A DNA stretch of 7,197 nucleotides, taken from assembly GCA_003219925.1 (NCBI GenBank), contig QHQU01000208.1:1-7197 (forward strand). Reading direction: 5' to 3'. The notes under the pieces are model-generated. The model saw nothing but the letters and a program-made list of their open reading frames with translations. It was not told where the DNA came from and ran no database searches. Each line of letters begins with the position of its first letter. Positions within the stretch are counted from its first letter, which is position 1. Made by a program: the position numbers and the translations under genes. Source of the stretch: Verrucomicrobiota bacterium. GTDB lineage: Bacteria > Verrucomicrobiota > Verrucomicrobiia > Chthoniobacterales > UBA10450. Shown here one piece after another: positions 1-7,197 of the stretch.

Positions 1-361
1 CGTTAGCCCGGATGCGCTTGCCTTCGTGGCAAAGCTGCAGCGCGCTTTCGGCAATCGTCGGGAAGAATGTCTGAAGCGCCGGCAGGATCGACAAGCGGCG
101 TTCGACTGCGGCGAAGCCCTCGATTTTTTGCCGGAAACAAAATCGATTCGCGAGAGCAACTGGACGTGCGCACCGATTCCAGCGGATTTGCGCGATCGGC
201 GGGCCGAGATTACCGGGCCGACCGATCGCAAGATGGTGATCAATGCGCTCAATTCCGGCGCAAAGGTTTTCATGGCCGATTTCGAAGACGCGAATTCGCC
301 GACGTGGGCGAATATGGTTGAGGGCCAGATCAATCTGCGGGATGCGATCCGGCGGACGATC

Positions 362-368
362 AGTTCTG
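362..368 (+). other. Frame-breaking deletion junction inside aceB
   Basis: Codon AGT at 362-364 ends the good first-frame match (RRTIS) and codon CTG at 366-368 begins the good second-frame match (LPEKH), leaving one base between. With E. coli malate synthase A as a ruler, about 26 codons should lie here. The net loss is therefore about 77 bases, which is not a multiple of three and gives the observed frame change. The size is inferred from a remembered homologue, while the frame switch itself is read directly. Confidence 0.8.
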
Positions 369-370
369 CC

Positions 371-383
371 GGAGAAGCACATG
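371..383 (+). promoter_or_regulatory. Possible fortuitous internal start after the aceB break
   Basis: GGAG at 371-374 lies 6 bases before an ATG at 381-383 that is in the second aceB frame. It could in principle restart translation and give a 358-residue C-terminal malate synthase fragment starting MLVDGKP. The GGAGAAG bases also simply encode the conserved Pro-Glu-Lys, so the resemblance to a ribosome binding site may be chance. Such a fragment would lack the N-terminal part and the arginine segment and is unlikely to be an active enzyme. Confidence 0.2.
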
Positions 384-1453
384 CTCGTAGATGGCAAGCC
401 GGTTTCGGGATCATTGTTCGATTTCGGTTTGTATTTCTTTCACAATGCAGCGGAGCTGATCACGCGGGGCAGCGGGCCCTATTTTTATTTGCCGAAGATG
501 GAAAGCCATCTGGAGGCGCGTCTTTGGAACGACGTGTTCAAAATGGCGCAGAACGAACTCGGGATACCGCAAGGGACGATTCGCGCGACGGTCCTCATCG
601 AAACCATCCCAGCGGCGTTCGAGATGGATGAGATTCTTTACGAGCTGCGGGAACACTCCGCTGGTCTCAATTGCGGCCGTTGGGATTACATTTTTTCGTG
701 CATCAAAAAGTTTCGAAACAAGCCCGATTTTCTCCTGGCAGATCGTGCCCAGATCACAATGACGACGCATTTTATGCGCTCATACTCGCTCCTCTGCATC
801 AAGACCTGTCACCGGCGAAATATTTTCGCGATGGGTGGAATGGCCGCGCAAATCCCAGTGAAAAATGATGCGAAACTGAACGAAGAGGCCTTTGCCAAAG
901 TCCGGGCCGACAAGGAGCGCGAAGCCCGCGACGGTCACGACGGGACGTGGGTAGCGCACCCGGGAATGGTACAACTTGCGCTCGATGCATTCGACGCCGT
1001 GATGCCGCAACCTAATCAAATCGACAAGAAGCGAGCAGACGTTCAGGTCACAGCGGCGGACTTGCTCGATTTTCGTCCGAGCGAGCCGATCACCGAGCAA
1101 GGCCTGCGCACGAACGTCAGCGTTGGTGTGCAATACCTCGCGGCCTGGCTGGGAGGCAGCGGGGCCGTACCTATCTTTAATTTGATGGAAGACGCGGCGA
1201 CCGCAGAAATTTCACGAGCTCAGGTTTGGCAGTGGATTCGGCATCCGCGTGGTGTGTTGAGCGATGGACGTAAAGTGACGAAGGAATTATTCCGGGCGGT
1301 TCTGGGCGACGAGTTAGAGAAGATCAAAGAGCAGTTGGGAGAGAAACGTTTCGCCGCCGCGCGATACGGAGAGGCGCGCGATCTTTTTGACAAGATCACG
1401 ACCGATGAAGCGTTTGTCGAATTTCTGACTTTGCCGGGCTACGAGAAATTGCC

Positions 1454-2710
1454 ATGAATAAAAAAGACGGCTGGAGCGATGGAGAACGTTGGGCGGGGAT
1501 AAAGCGAAACTATTCGTTAGCGGATGTCGAGCGGCTGCAAGGGAGCGTTGTTATGGAATATACTCTAGCCCGGCGTGGGGCGGAGAAATTTTGGCGGCTT
1601 TTGCACACAGAAGACTATGTCTCGGCGCTTGGAGCGCTGACTGGTAATCAAGCTGTCCAGCAAGTAAAGGCCGGCCTGAAGGCGATTTATCTCAGCGGCT
1701 GGCAGGTTGCGGCCGACGCCAATCTCGCCGGACAAATGTATCCCGACCAGAGTCTTTATCCGGCGAACAGCGTCCCGGCGGTGGTGAAGCGGATCAACCA
1801 GGCGCTCCAACGTGCCGATCAAATCCATTATGCCGAGGGAAAGACTGATATCGACTGGTTCGCTCCGATCATCGCGGATGCGGAAGCTGGCTTCGGTGGT
1901 CCGCTAAATGTTTTCGAATTAACGAAGGCAATGATCGAAGCCGGCGCGGCCGGGGTTCATTTCGAAGATCAGCTCGCGAGCGAAAAGAAATGTGGACACA
2001 TGGGCGGCAAGGTACTCCTCCCAACGCAACAAGCCATCACTCATCTTATTGCAGCGCGGTTTGCGGCCGACGTTTCCAATGTGCCGACCATTATTGTCGC
2101 GCGCACGGATGCGAACGCGGCGGCGTTGCTCACCAACGATGTCGATGAACGCGACCACGAATTTCTGACCGGGGAGCGAACAGCTGAGGGATTTTATCGT
2201 GTGCGTGCCGGGCTGGATCAGGCGATTGCGCGTGGGATCAGCTATGCCGCTTATGCCGACATGGTCTGGTGTGAAACGAGCGAGCCAAACTTAAGTGAAG
2301 CGAAACGTTTTGCCGAAGCGGTGAAAGCAAAGTTTCCCGACAAGCTGCTGGCCTATAACTGTTCGCCGTCCTTTAACTGGAAAAAAAAGATCGACAGCGC
2401 CACGATCGCAAAGTTTCAGCGCGAGCTCGGCGCGATGGGATACAAATTCCAGTTCGTCACTCTCGCGGGTTTCCACGCGCTCAACTACAGCATGTTTCGC
2501 CTCGCGCACGGCTACAAAGAGCGCGGCATGGCAGCGTATTCGGAATTACAGGAAGCGGAATTCGCGGCAGAGGGCGATGGTTACACTGCCACCAAACATC
2601 AACGCGAAGTCGGTACCGGTTACTTCGATGCAGTGGCTCAGGTGATCGCGGGCGGGAAATCTTCAACCACCGCTTTGCGCGGCTCGACGGAACAAGACCA
2701 GTTCCACTAA
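1454..2710 (+). CDS. aceA: Isocitrate lyase
   Basis: Isocitrate lyase cleaves isocitrate to succinate and glyoxylate in the cytoplasm. This is the first step of the glyoxylate bypass and allows growth on acetate or fatty acids. The 418-residue product is close to the short bacterial form (E. coli about 434). The family signature KKCGHMGG is at residues 178-185, with catalytic Cys180. The metal-binding stretch IADAEAGFGG has Asp142 and Glu144, and substrate-binding NCSPSFNW is at 302-309. The N-terminal WAGIKRNYS and LSGWQVAADAN motifs and the C-terminal STEQDQF tail are as in the family, so both ends look complete. The ATG overlaps the aceB stop as ATGA, and only a weak GAGA precedes it (about 8 bases upstream), so translation is probably coupled to aceB. 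A broken aceB upstream would disturb that coupling: first-frame ribosomes stop at 629-631, far from this start. No frameshift or missing key residue is visible. Confidence 0.98.
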   Translation: MNKKDGWSDGERWAGIKRNYSLADVERLQGSVVMEYTLARRGAEKFWRLLHTEDYVSALGALTGNQAVQQVKAGLKAIYLSGWQVAADANLAGQMYPDQSLYPANSVPAVVKRINQALQRADQIHYAEGKTDIDWFAPIIADAEAGFGGPLNVFELTKAMIEAGAAGVHFEDQLASEKKCGHMGGKVLLPTQQAITHLIAARFAADVSNVPTIIVARTDANAAALLTNDVDERDHEFLTGERTAEGFYRVRAGLDQAIARGISYAAYADMVWCETSEPNLSEAKRFAEAVKAKFPDKLLAYNCSPSFNWKKKIDSATIAKFQRELGAMGYKFQFVTLAGFHALNYSMFRLAHGYKERGMAAYSELQEAEFAAEGDGYTATKHQREVGTGYFDAVAQVIAGGKSSTTALRGSTEQDQFH

Positions 2711-2721
2711 GTCGCCCCCGC

Positions 2722-4459
2722 ATGTCGCTGACGAGCAGCCCGATTTCGTCGGAACGCGGAGACCTGACCGACAGCCGACTAGCGGCGCTTTGCGCAGAAA
2801 CGGTCCGGCGCGCGTTCCTGGAATACGACGAGCGGTTTCGCGCAATCACGCTCCGCGCACGTGAACGTTTTCTCGCACGCGACTGGCAGGGATCCTATGC
2901 AGATGCGGCGGAACGGCTGCGTCTTTATGCGCGACAGATGGAGAAGCTGACGGAGCAGACTAAAAAGATAATGGGCACGCGCCTCAGCGAACGCAGCGTC
3001 TGGACGGGGATGAAGGCGGTCTATTCATCGCTCATCGCACAATCACCGAAGCGCGAGATCGCGGAGAGTTTTTTTAACTCATTAACCCGGCGCGTTTTCG
3101 CGACGGAAGGTGTAGACCAGGCAATCGAGTTCGTCGACACCGATTTTGATGAAGCTCCGGCCACGCCGCTCGATAATCGTCGGACCTATTCTGGTGCTTC
3201 GATTCACCAACTGCTCATCGCGAGCCTAACGGATCCTGCGACAGGTTTCGCGGGCGAGCATTGGTGCAACCTTGATGCTACCGCGCGGCTGGCGGGCGAA
3301 CGTATTCAAGCGGCTTCCCGCGCATCACGGCCGAGGTGCTTATCTAATTGGGCGGGCGTTTCGCGATAAAGGGGACAAGGCGCCGGTCGCGATTGCGTTG
3401 TGCTTGCGGCACGAAAACGAAACCGGAATTGATCTCGACGCGATCCTTATCGGCGAGACTGACCTGGCGATTTTGTTCTCTTTTACCCGCGCCTATTTCC
3501 GCGTCGACACGGAATGTCCATACGAACTGGTGCGCAGCCTGCGCGAACTCATGCCGCGGAAACGTTTGATCGATCTCTATAACGCGGTCGGCTACCATCG
3601 GCATGGCAAGACGGAGTTCTACCGAGATTTCGTCCGTCATTTGCGTAACTCGAACGACCGGTTTGTCGCGGCCGAAGGCGCGCGCGGGATGGTGATGCTT
3701 GTGTTTACGCTTCCGAGCTATGACGTCGTCTTCAAACTCATCAGAGACCACTTCGATTATCCGAAGGAAAGCACGCGTGCGGAGGTCATACGGCGTTACC
3801 GGCTCGTCTTCGAACACGATCGCGCTGGGCGTCTGGTGGAAGCGCATGAGTTCGAGCATTTACGCATCGCCCGCGATCGGTTTGACCCAGCGCTGCTTGA
3901 GGAGCTGTTGCGCGACACTGGTTCAATTGTGCGGTTGGAAGGCAACGACGTCGTGATCGCTCACGCTTACGTGGAACGTCGCATCCGTCCGCTAAATCTC
4001 TTCTTCCTCGAAGCTGATAAGGCGTCAGTGGAAGCCGCGGCGCGCGATTATGGCCGGGCAATCAAAGACCTCGCCGCATCAAACATTTTTCCAGGCGATA
4101 TTCTGACGAAAAATTTCGGCGTGACGCGTCATGGTCGCGTCGTCTTCTATGATTACGACGAACTTTGTTTCCTAACCGACTGCAATTTTCGCGATATGCC
4201 GCAGCCAACCACGCCCGAACAGGAAATGGCGGCCGAACCCTGGTTCTCGGTTCGGGAAAACGACATTTTCCCGGAAGAGTTTCCTCAGTTCCTAAGCTTG
4301 CCTGGTTCGGCGCGCACGAGTCTATTTGAGCGGCACGCCGATCTTTTTTGCGCGGCGTATTGGCGCGGCATACAGGAGAAACTGCGGGCGGGCGAGTTGC
4401 CCGAAGTGTTTCCTTACCGCGCAGACCGAAGGCTCACGAACACTCGAGTTGCCGCTTAG
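2722..4459 (+). pseudogene. aceK: Isocitrate dehydrogenase kinase/phosphatase, complete in extent but frameshifted
   Basis: AceK phosphorylates isocitrate dehydrogenase to inactivate it and send isocitrate into the glyoxylate bypass, and reverses this with its phosphatase activity. The frame starting at ATG 2722 encodes the N-terminal regulatory half, with the family motif EIAESFFNS, and would stop at 3367-3369. A second frame carries the kinase half from GAYLIGRAF (3335 on) to the stop at 4457-4459. That half has RGMVMLVFTLPSYD, VFKLIRD with the ATP-binding Lys (3734-3736), EHDRAGR with Asp (3818-3820), NIFPGD with Asp (4097-4099), KNFGVTRHGR with Asn (4112-4114) and FYDYDE with Asp (4151-4153). 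All kinase residues I can name by comparison with E. coli AceK are present. The pieces sum to about 580 residues against 578 in E. coli, so only the join is damaged. The start lies 11 bases after aceA with no Shine-Dalgarno sequence. It is either a real pseudogene or a consensus error. Confidence 0.92.
3313..3343 (+). other. Double frame change inside aceK
   Basis: Three frames each hold a piece of one protein here. The first frame reads LAGERIQA up to about 3312. A third frame reads FPRITAEVL from 3315 to about 3341, and the second frame reads GAYLIGRAF from 3335. The first switch is explained by one missing base next to 3314. The second overlaps in the shared bases around CGAGGTGCT (3332-3340). 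Compared with E. coli AceK it appears to lack roughly 8 residues (the ELFYRNK-like stretch), suggesting a small deletion of about 25 bases, possibly between short repeats. The deletion size is an estimate from memory of the homologue. Confidence 0.6.
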
Positions 4460-4523
4460 TTGTGGCGCGCGATTGGGAGCTCGATTTGAACCAAATGGCC
4501 TCTGCTGTCACAGTCGATCGACC

Positions 4524-4604
4524 ATGCGAGCGTTGATCTTCGATCTTGACGGCATCTTCGTGGAGACCGTCTCCGCTCACGTCATCGCGTGGGAGCGTGC
4601 CTAA
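4524..4604 (+). pseudogene. HAD-superfamily hydrolase, N-terminal stub only
   Basis: An ATG at 4524 opens 26 codons reading MRALIFDLDGIFVETV, then SAHVIAWERA and a stop at 4602-4604. IFDLDG is motif I of the haloacid dehalogenase superfamily (nucleophile Asp and acid/base Asp, DxD), and the following ET..AH..AW pattern is typical of the start of the cap domain in the beta-phosphoglucomutase/phosphoglycolate phosphatase-like subgroup. An intact member has roughly 200-230 residues. Everything after the first helix is absent, and the bases that follow (4605-4619) lead straight into the ferredoxin start. No continuation is visible in the other frames. This looks like the left end of a larger deletion of about 600 bases or more. 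The substrate cannot be told. A phosphoglycolate phosphatase would fit the glyoxylate context, but that is speculation. Confidence 0.65.
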
Positions 4605-4619
4605 CGAATAAATTTGCTT

Positions 4620-4940
4620 ATGGCCCATGTCGTTACCAGTAAATGTGTGGGGTGCAAGTTCACCGACTGCGTGACGGTGTGCCCCGTCGCCTGCTTTTAT
4701 GAGGTGGAAAATCAACTTCTCATTCACCCACAGGAGTGCATCGATTGCATGGCTTGCGTGGATGAATGCCCGGTCCACGCCATCTACGCCGAAACGGACG
4801 TCCCGCCCGAGTTTCAATCGGACATCGAATTAAACGCGACCGAGGCCACACGGGTGCAAGAGTCGGGTCAGGCTGCCATTGAGACGAAAAAGGATCCCCT
4901 GCCCACCGCCGCAGCCAGAAAAGCGGAATTGGGTTATTGA
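4620..4940 (+). CDS. fdxA: Seven-iron ferredoxin (FdxA type, one 3Fe-4S and one 4Fe-4S cluster)
   Basis: This is a small soluble electron carrier. The 106-residue product equals the length of Azotobacter vinelandii ferredoxin I and follows it closely. With the initiator Met removed, cysteines fall at 8, 11, 16, 20, 24, 38, 41, 44 and 48, matching the family pattern. Cys8, 16 and 48 would hold the 3Fe-4S cluster, and Cys20, 38, 41 and 44 the 4Fe-4S cluster. The Asp beside Cys16 (TDC), which takes part in proton transfer at the 3Fe cluster in ferredoxin I, is kept. The C-terminal KKDPLP motif is also shared. I chose ATG 4620 over the in-frame TTG at 4614 because MAHVVTSKC aligns with the usual MAxVVT start. 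There is no Shine-Dalgarno sequence. The electron partner is unknown; the neighbouring genes do not identify it. Confidence 0.93.
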   Translation: MAHVVTSKCVGCKFTDCVTVCPVACFYEVENQLLIHPQECIDCMACVDECPVHAIYAETDVPPEFQSDIELNATEATRVQESGQAAIETKKDPLPTAAARKAELGY

Positions 4941-5000
4941 ACTAGTTGTCATCGGGCCGAATCGCTCTTTAGGGGCGACGCGAGCCCATTCCTACTCCAC

Positions 5001-6110
5001 ATGAACACCCAGTTTCCCGTCGAGCGCATCCTGCTTGGTCCCGGCCCTAGTCCTGTTTCGTCGCGCGTGCTGCGCGCGCTCGCGGCGCCCACTCTGGGTC
5101 ATCTCGATCCGCAGTATCTGGCTATCCTCGACGAGACCTGCGAAATGCTGCGCCAGATTTTCCAGACGAAAAATCCGCTGACCTTTCCCGTGAGCGGTAC
5201 CGGCATGGCGGGAATGGAATGTGTCGCCGTGAACCTGATCGAGCCCGGCGACGAGGTCATCGTCTGCGTGAACGGCGTCTTCGGCGGACGCATGAAGGAC
5301 GTGATGGAACGCTGCGGCGCGACCGTGCATGCTATCGAAGTTCCCTGGGGCGATGTTTTTTCTCACGAGCAAATCGCCGCCGCGCTGGAGCAGCATCCGA
5401 AGAGCAAACTCGTCGGCATCGTCCATGCAGAAACCAGCACCGGCGCGCACCAGCCGCTCGAAGGACTGGCAAAACTGGCGCACGCGCGGGACGCGCTCCT
5501 CATGGTGGACGCGGTCACGAGCCTGGGTGGCCACGAATTGCGGGTGGATGATTGGGAGATCGATGCGATCTACAGCGGCACGCAGAAATGCCTGAGTTGT
5601 CCGCCCGGCCTCGCGCCGGTGAGCTTCGGCGGGCGCGCCCTTGCGAAAATGGACGCGCGAAAAACGAAACCGCAGTCGTGGTATCTCGATGTCTCGATGC
5701 TGCGCAAATACTATACCGGCGCCGGTGGTGGGCGCGTTTACCATCACACCGCGCCGATCAACATGACCTACGCTCTGCGCGAGGCGCTGGCCATCGTCCT
5801 TGAGGAAGGACTCGACAACCGCATCGCGCGCCACGCAAAAATGCACCAGCGATTACGCGCCGGACTGGAAGCGATGGACTTGAGTTATATCCCGAAACAT
5901 TCGTTGCACACACTGAACTGCATCAACATTCCCGCCGGCGCGGATGATGCCGCTGTGCGGAAGCGTCTGCTCGATGAATACGGTATCGAGATCGGCGCAG
6001 GCCTCGGCGTGATGGCGGGCAAAGCCTGGCGCATCGGCCTCATGGGTCACGGCTCGACCGTGCGCAACGTGGCTCTCGTCCTCGCTGCGCTGCGGGAAAT
6101 TTTAGGTTAG
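5001..6110 (+). CDS. Alanine/serine-glyoxylate aminotransferase family (class V, PLP-dependent)
   Basis: This 369-residue enzyme very likely moves an amino group from alanine or serine to glyoxylate, making glycine. It matches human AGXT along its whole length. It has LLGPGPSPV at the N-terminus, SGTGMAGME for the phosphate-binding region, LMVDAVTSLGG with the PLP-ring Asp170, YSGTQKCLSCPPG with Schiff-base Lys196, RKTKP and YHHTAPI at the substrate region, and GLGVMAGKAWRIGLMGHGS near the C-terminus with Arg344 as the substrate-carboxylate arginine. Both ends look complete. It starts 60 bases after the ferredoxin stop and I see no Shine-Dalgarno sequence. The downstream gene converges, so the transcript should end within the next 30 bases, where I see no clear hairpin terminator. 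The amino donor cannot be read from sequence; serine-glyoxylate and ureidoglycine-glyoxylate (PucG) aminotransferases are close relatives. It is a plausible glyoxylate sink beside the aceBAK genes. Confidence 0.92.
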   Translation: MNTQFPVERILLGPGPSPVSSRVLRALAAPTLGHLDPQYLAILDETCEMLRQIFQTKNPLTFPVSGTGMAGMECVAVNLIEPGDEVIVCVNGVFGGRMKDVMERCGATVHAIEVPWGDVFSHEQIAAALEQHPKSKLVGIVHAETSTGAHQPLEGLAKLAHARDALLMVDAVTSLGGHELRVDDWEIDAIYSGTQKCLSCPPGLAPVSFGGRALAKMDARKTKPQSWYLDVSMLRKYYTGAGGGRVYHHTAPINMTYALREALAIVLEEGLDNRIARHAKMHQRLRAGLEAMDLSYIPKHSLHTLNCINIPAGADDAAVRKRLLDEYGIEIGAGLGVMAGKAWRIGLMGHGSTVRNVALVLAALREILG

Positions 6111-6140
6111 TGGATCGCGGAAAAGCCGACAAATTTTTCA

Positions 6141-7197
6141 TTAATACTTCAGGCAATCGATGAGCTGCCCGCTGCTAGCAACCTTCGTCTGAAACACCGT
6201 CCGTGCCGCGCTCAGGTATTGCAGCGTGTTCTGCTTTTCCTGCGCGCTATTGTAATCGTTGCGTGCGGTTGCGCCGGCGATGACGCGATCTAGCCAGCTA
6301 ACAAAATAGGTCGCATCCTCCGGCGAGCGCGGCGCCTGCCGATCTACCGTTATGTAGATCGGACTGGTGCTGGCATAGGGATAGATGTCTTGCACCTTCG
6401 GGTCGGCGTGCTCGTTCCATGCGCGCAGGATTAGCCAACCACTGACGGGAATCTCAACCTTGCCATTCACGTCAGCCTGTGTGCGTGCTCCATCAGGGCG
6501 ATGACTTGCGATCACGCGACCGTTGAAGATCACCTCGAAGTGATCGATTGCCACGATTGAACGCAGGGATGCGTGGTACGGCAATATCGTTGCCTTGGCG
6601 AGCGCAATCTCATCACCGGAATGCTTGCCGTCCAAATCCAGACCGAGCAAGGGGCCATTACTCACGAAGGTCCGGCCCTCCTTCAGGCCTGAGTGTAGCT
6701 TTTCCGGCGTGACCTCTCCGATAATGCCGATGAATACCCGATTCATACCTACCGGGCCGCGCAACGAAGCGTAGTTCGCCATCGCATCGGTCCCTGCGCC
6801 GGCTGGGAGACGAAAACCAAGATTGAGCAGGCGATACCAAATGTCTGCGCTGGAGCGGTGATCGGAGAAACCCACCAGTTCGTAATAATCGGCGTTGCCC
6901 AGGGCAACATCGGCCGGCAAGGCATTAGTGAGCTCGAGATCCTTGCCGGGGTTGACCGGCCCATCGAATGGATGCGCGTATCCGACCAAACCATGCTGCG
7001 CGTGGGCCAGGGCAGCGATCACGCCATTGTGCGGATATGGACTGGAAAAGGCCGATTCCCGATAGGAGGAAAAATCCGGGGTCAGGAAATGATCATCCAG
7101 ATCCAGCAGGCCCAGATGTCCCCAATAACTGCTGTGAAATTCCTGTGCTTGCATCAGCAGCACGTTGTCCTTACGCAACGGCTTGGTCGTGAACTGC
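6141..7197 (-). CDS. CehA/McbA-family PHP-like metallohydrolase, 5' partial
   Basis: The gene reads leftward from the window edge to a TAA at 6141-6143. The frame is open to base 7197 (upstream residues QFTTKPL), so the TTG at 7176-7178 is not a believable start, and the N-terminal part with the first metal-binding histidines is outside the window. About 352 residues are seen. They include EFHSSYWGHLGLLDL, GYAHPFDG (around 6962-6984), YYELVGFSDHR, GAGTDAM (around 6781-6800) and PVGMNRVFIG. These His- and Asp-bearing motifs are typical of the PHP-like domain of CehA/McbA metallohydrolases, named for carbaryl hydrolases but broad and mostly uncharacterised in substrate. The C-terminal 170 or so residues contain FVSNGP, a beta-rich stretch with HFEVIFNGRVI and SGWLILRAWNEH, then SPIYITVD, as in this family. 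It converges with the aminotransferase gene and shows no functional link to it. Membrane or secretion signals would lie in the unseen part. Confidence 0.8.
   Translation of the reverse strand, partial: QFTTKPLRKDNVLLMQAQEFHSSYWGHLGLLDLDDHFLTPDFSSYRESAFSSPYPHNGVIAALAHAQHGLVGYAHPFDGPVNPGKDLELTNALPADVALGNADYYELVGFSDHRSSADIWYRLLNLGFRLPAGAGTDAMANYASLRGPVGMNRVFIGIIGEVTPEKLHSGLKEGRTFVSNGPLLGLDLDGKHSGDEIALAKATILPYHASLRSIVAIDHFEVIFNGRVIASHRPDGARTQADVNGKVEIPVSGWLILRAWNEHADPKVQDIYPYASTSPIYITVDRQAPRSPEDATYFVSWLDRVIAGATARNDYNSAQEKQNTLQYLSAARTVFQTKVASSGQLIDCLKY

Larger units (their letters stand above)
1..1457 (+). pseudogene. aceB: Malate synthase A, 5' partial and broken by an internal out-of-frame gap
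   Basis: Malate synthase condenses glyoxylate with acetyl-CoA to malate, the second step of the glyoxylate bypass. The reading frame is open from base 2, so the true start lies left of the window. The GTG at 26 is internal, because the residues before it still match the family. The first frame (2-364) carries IPADLRDRR, EITGP, MADFEDANSP and GQINLRDAI. The second frame (366-1457) resumes at LPEKH and carries GSLFDFGLYFFHN, GSGPYFYLPK, LIETIPAAFEMDE, LNCGRWDYIF, NGHDGTW-like RDGHDGTWVAHPG and NLMEDAATAEIS, ending TLPGYEKLP. Active-site Glu (600-602), metal-ligand Asp (684-686) and the presumed catalytic-base Asp (1191-1193) are present. Compared with recalled E. coli malate synthase A, about 26 residues between TIS and LPEKH are missing, including the RVRG arginine that binds glyoxylate. 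As written it cannot yield a full enzyme. Its 3' end overlaps aceA by 4 bases. The family identity is very secure; whether the break is biological is not. Confidence 0.93.

Noticed and set aside
411..770. 119-codon open frame on the - strand
   Set aside because: It is antisense to conserved malate synthase sequence (SLFDFGLYFFHN to the GRWDYI region) and shows no family of its own.
3344..3859. 171-codon open frame on the - strand
   Set aside because: It is antisense to the conserved kinase half of aceK and has no recognisable motif.
4513..4522. Perfect 10-base palindrome GTCGATCGAC one base before the HAD stub start
   Set aside because: Short, unrepeated in the neighbourhood and common by chance in GC-rich DNA; not enough to call an operator.
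4614..4619. TTG at 4614 as the ferredoxin start
   Set aside because: It would add only Met-Leu before the MAHVVT start that fits the family, and no ribosome binding site favours it.
5219..5551. 110-codon + strand frame inside the aminotransferase
   Set aside because: Arg-rich out-of-frame reading of a well-matched gene; no independent evidence of coding.
4992..5846. Long 284-codon open frame on the - strand
   Set aside because: It lies entirely opposite the aminotransferase, whose + strand frame matches AGXT end to end. The antisense translation is rich in Arg, His and Ala with no recognisable family, as expected for a shadow in GC-rich coding DNA.
6111..6140. Possible bidirectional terminator between the converging genes
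   Set aside because: The 30-base gap has a short T-run (AAATTTTT) but I could find no convincing inverted repeat before it on either strand.

Overview
The window looks like a chromosomal stretch of a free-living, probably aerobic, moderately GC-rich heterotroph. The genus cannot be read from the sequence. The gene mix (aceBAK glyoxylate bypass, a FdxA-type seven-iron ferredoxin, an AGXT-like aminotransferase and a CehA/McbA-type metallohydrolase) and the general lack of Shine-Dalgarno sequences suggest an environmental lineage such as Verrucomicrobiota or Acidobacteriota, but this is a low-confidence guess. There is no mobile element, CRISPR array, tRNA or rRNA that I can see.

Left part (1-4459, + strand): a glyoxylate-bypass operon in the enterobacterial order aceB (malate synthase A), aceA (isocitrate lyase), aceK (isocitrate dehydrogenase kinase/phosphatase). 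aceB runs off the left edge and overlaps aceA by 4 bases (ATGA); aceK starts 11 bases after aceA. Only aceA is intact as written. aceB has an out-of-frame gap near 364 that, judged against E. coli malate synthase A, lacks about 26 residues including the active-site arginine. aceK changes frame twice within about 25 bases near 3314-3341, apparently by one lost base plus a short deletion.

Middle (4460-5000): a 26-codon stub of a HAD-type phosphatase that stops right after its first motif, then a complete ferredoxin gene.

Right part (5001-7197): a complete alanine/serine-glyoxylate-type aminotransferase on the + strand, converging on a CehA/McbA-family PHP-like metallohydrolase on the - strand that runs off the right edge. 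Only 30 bases separate the two stops.

Functionally, several genes meet at glyoxylate. Isocitrate lyase makes it, malate synthase would condense it with acetyl-CoA, AceK would steer isocitrate toward this route, and the downstream aminotransferase would convert it to glycine. I do not see a convincing undescribed system. The most notable signal is three net-loss lesions (aceB, aceK, HAD stub) within about 4.3 kb, next to genes that are perfectly intact. They reflect either assembly or consensus errors or real decay of the bypass, and read mapping would decide.
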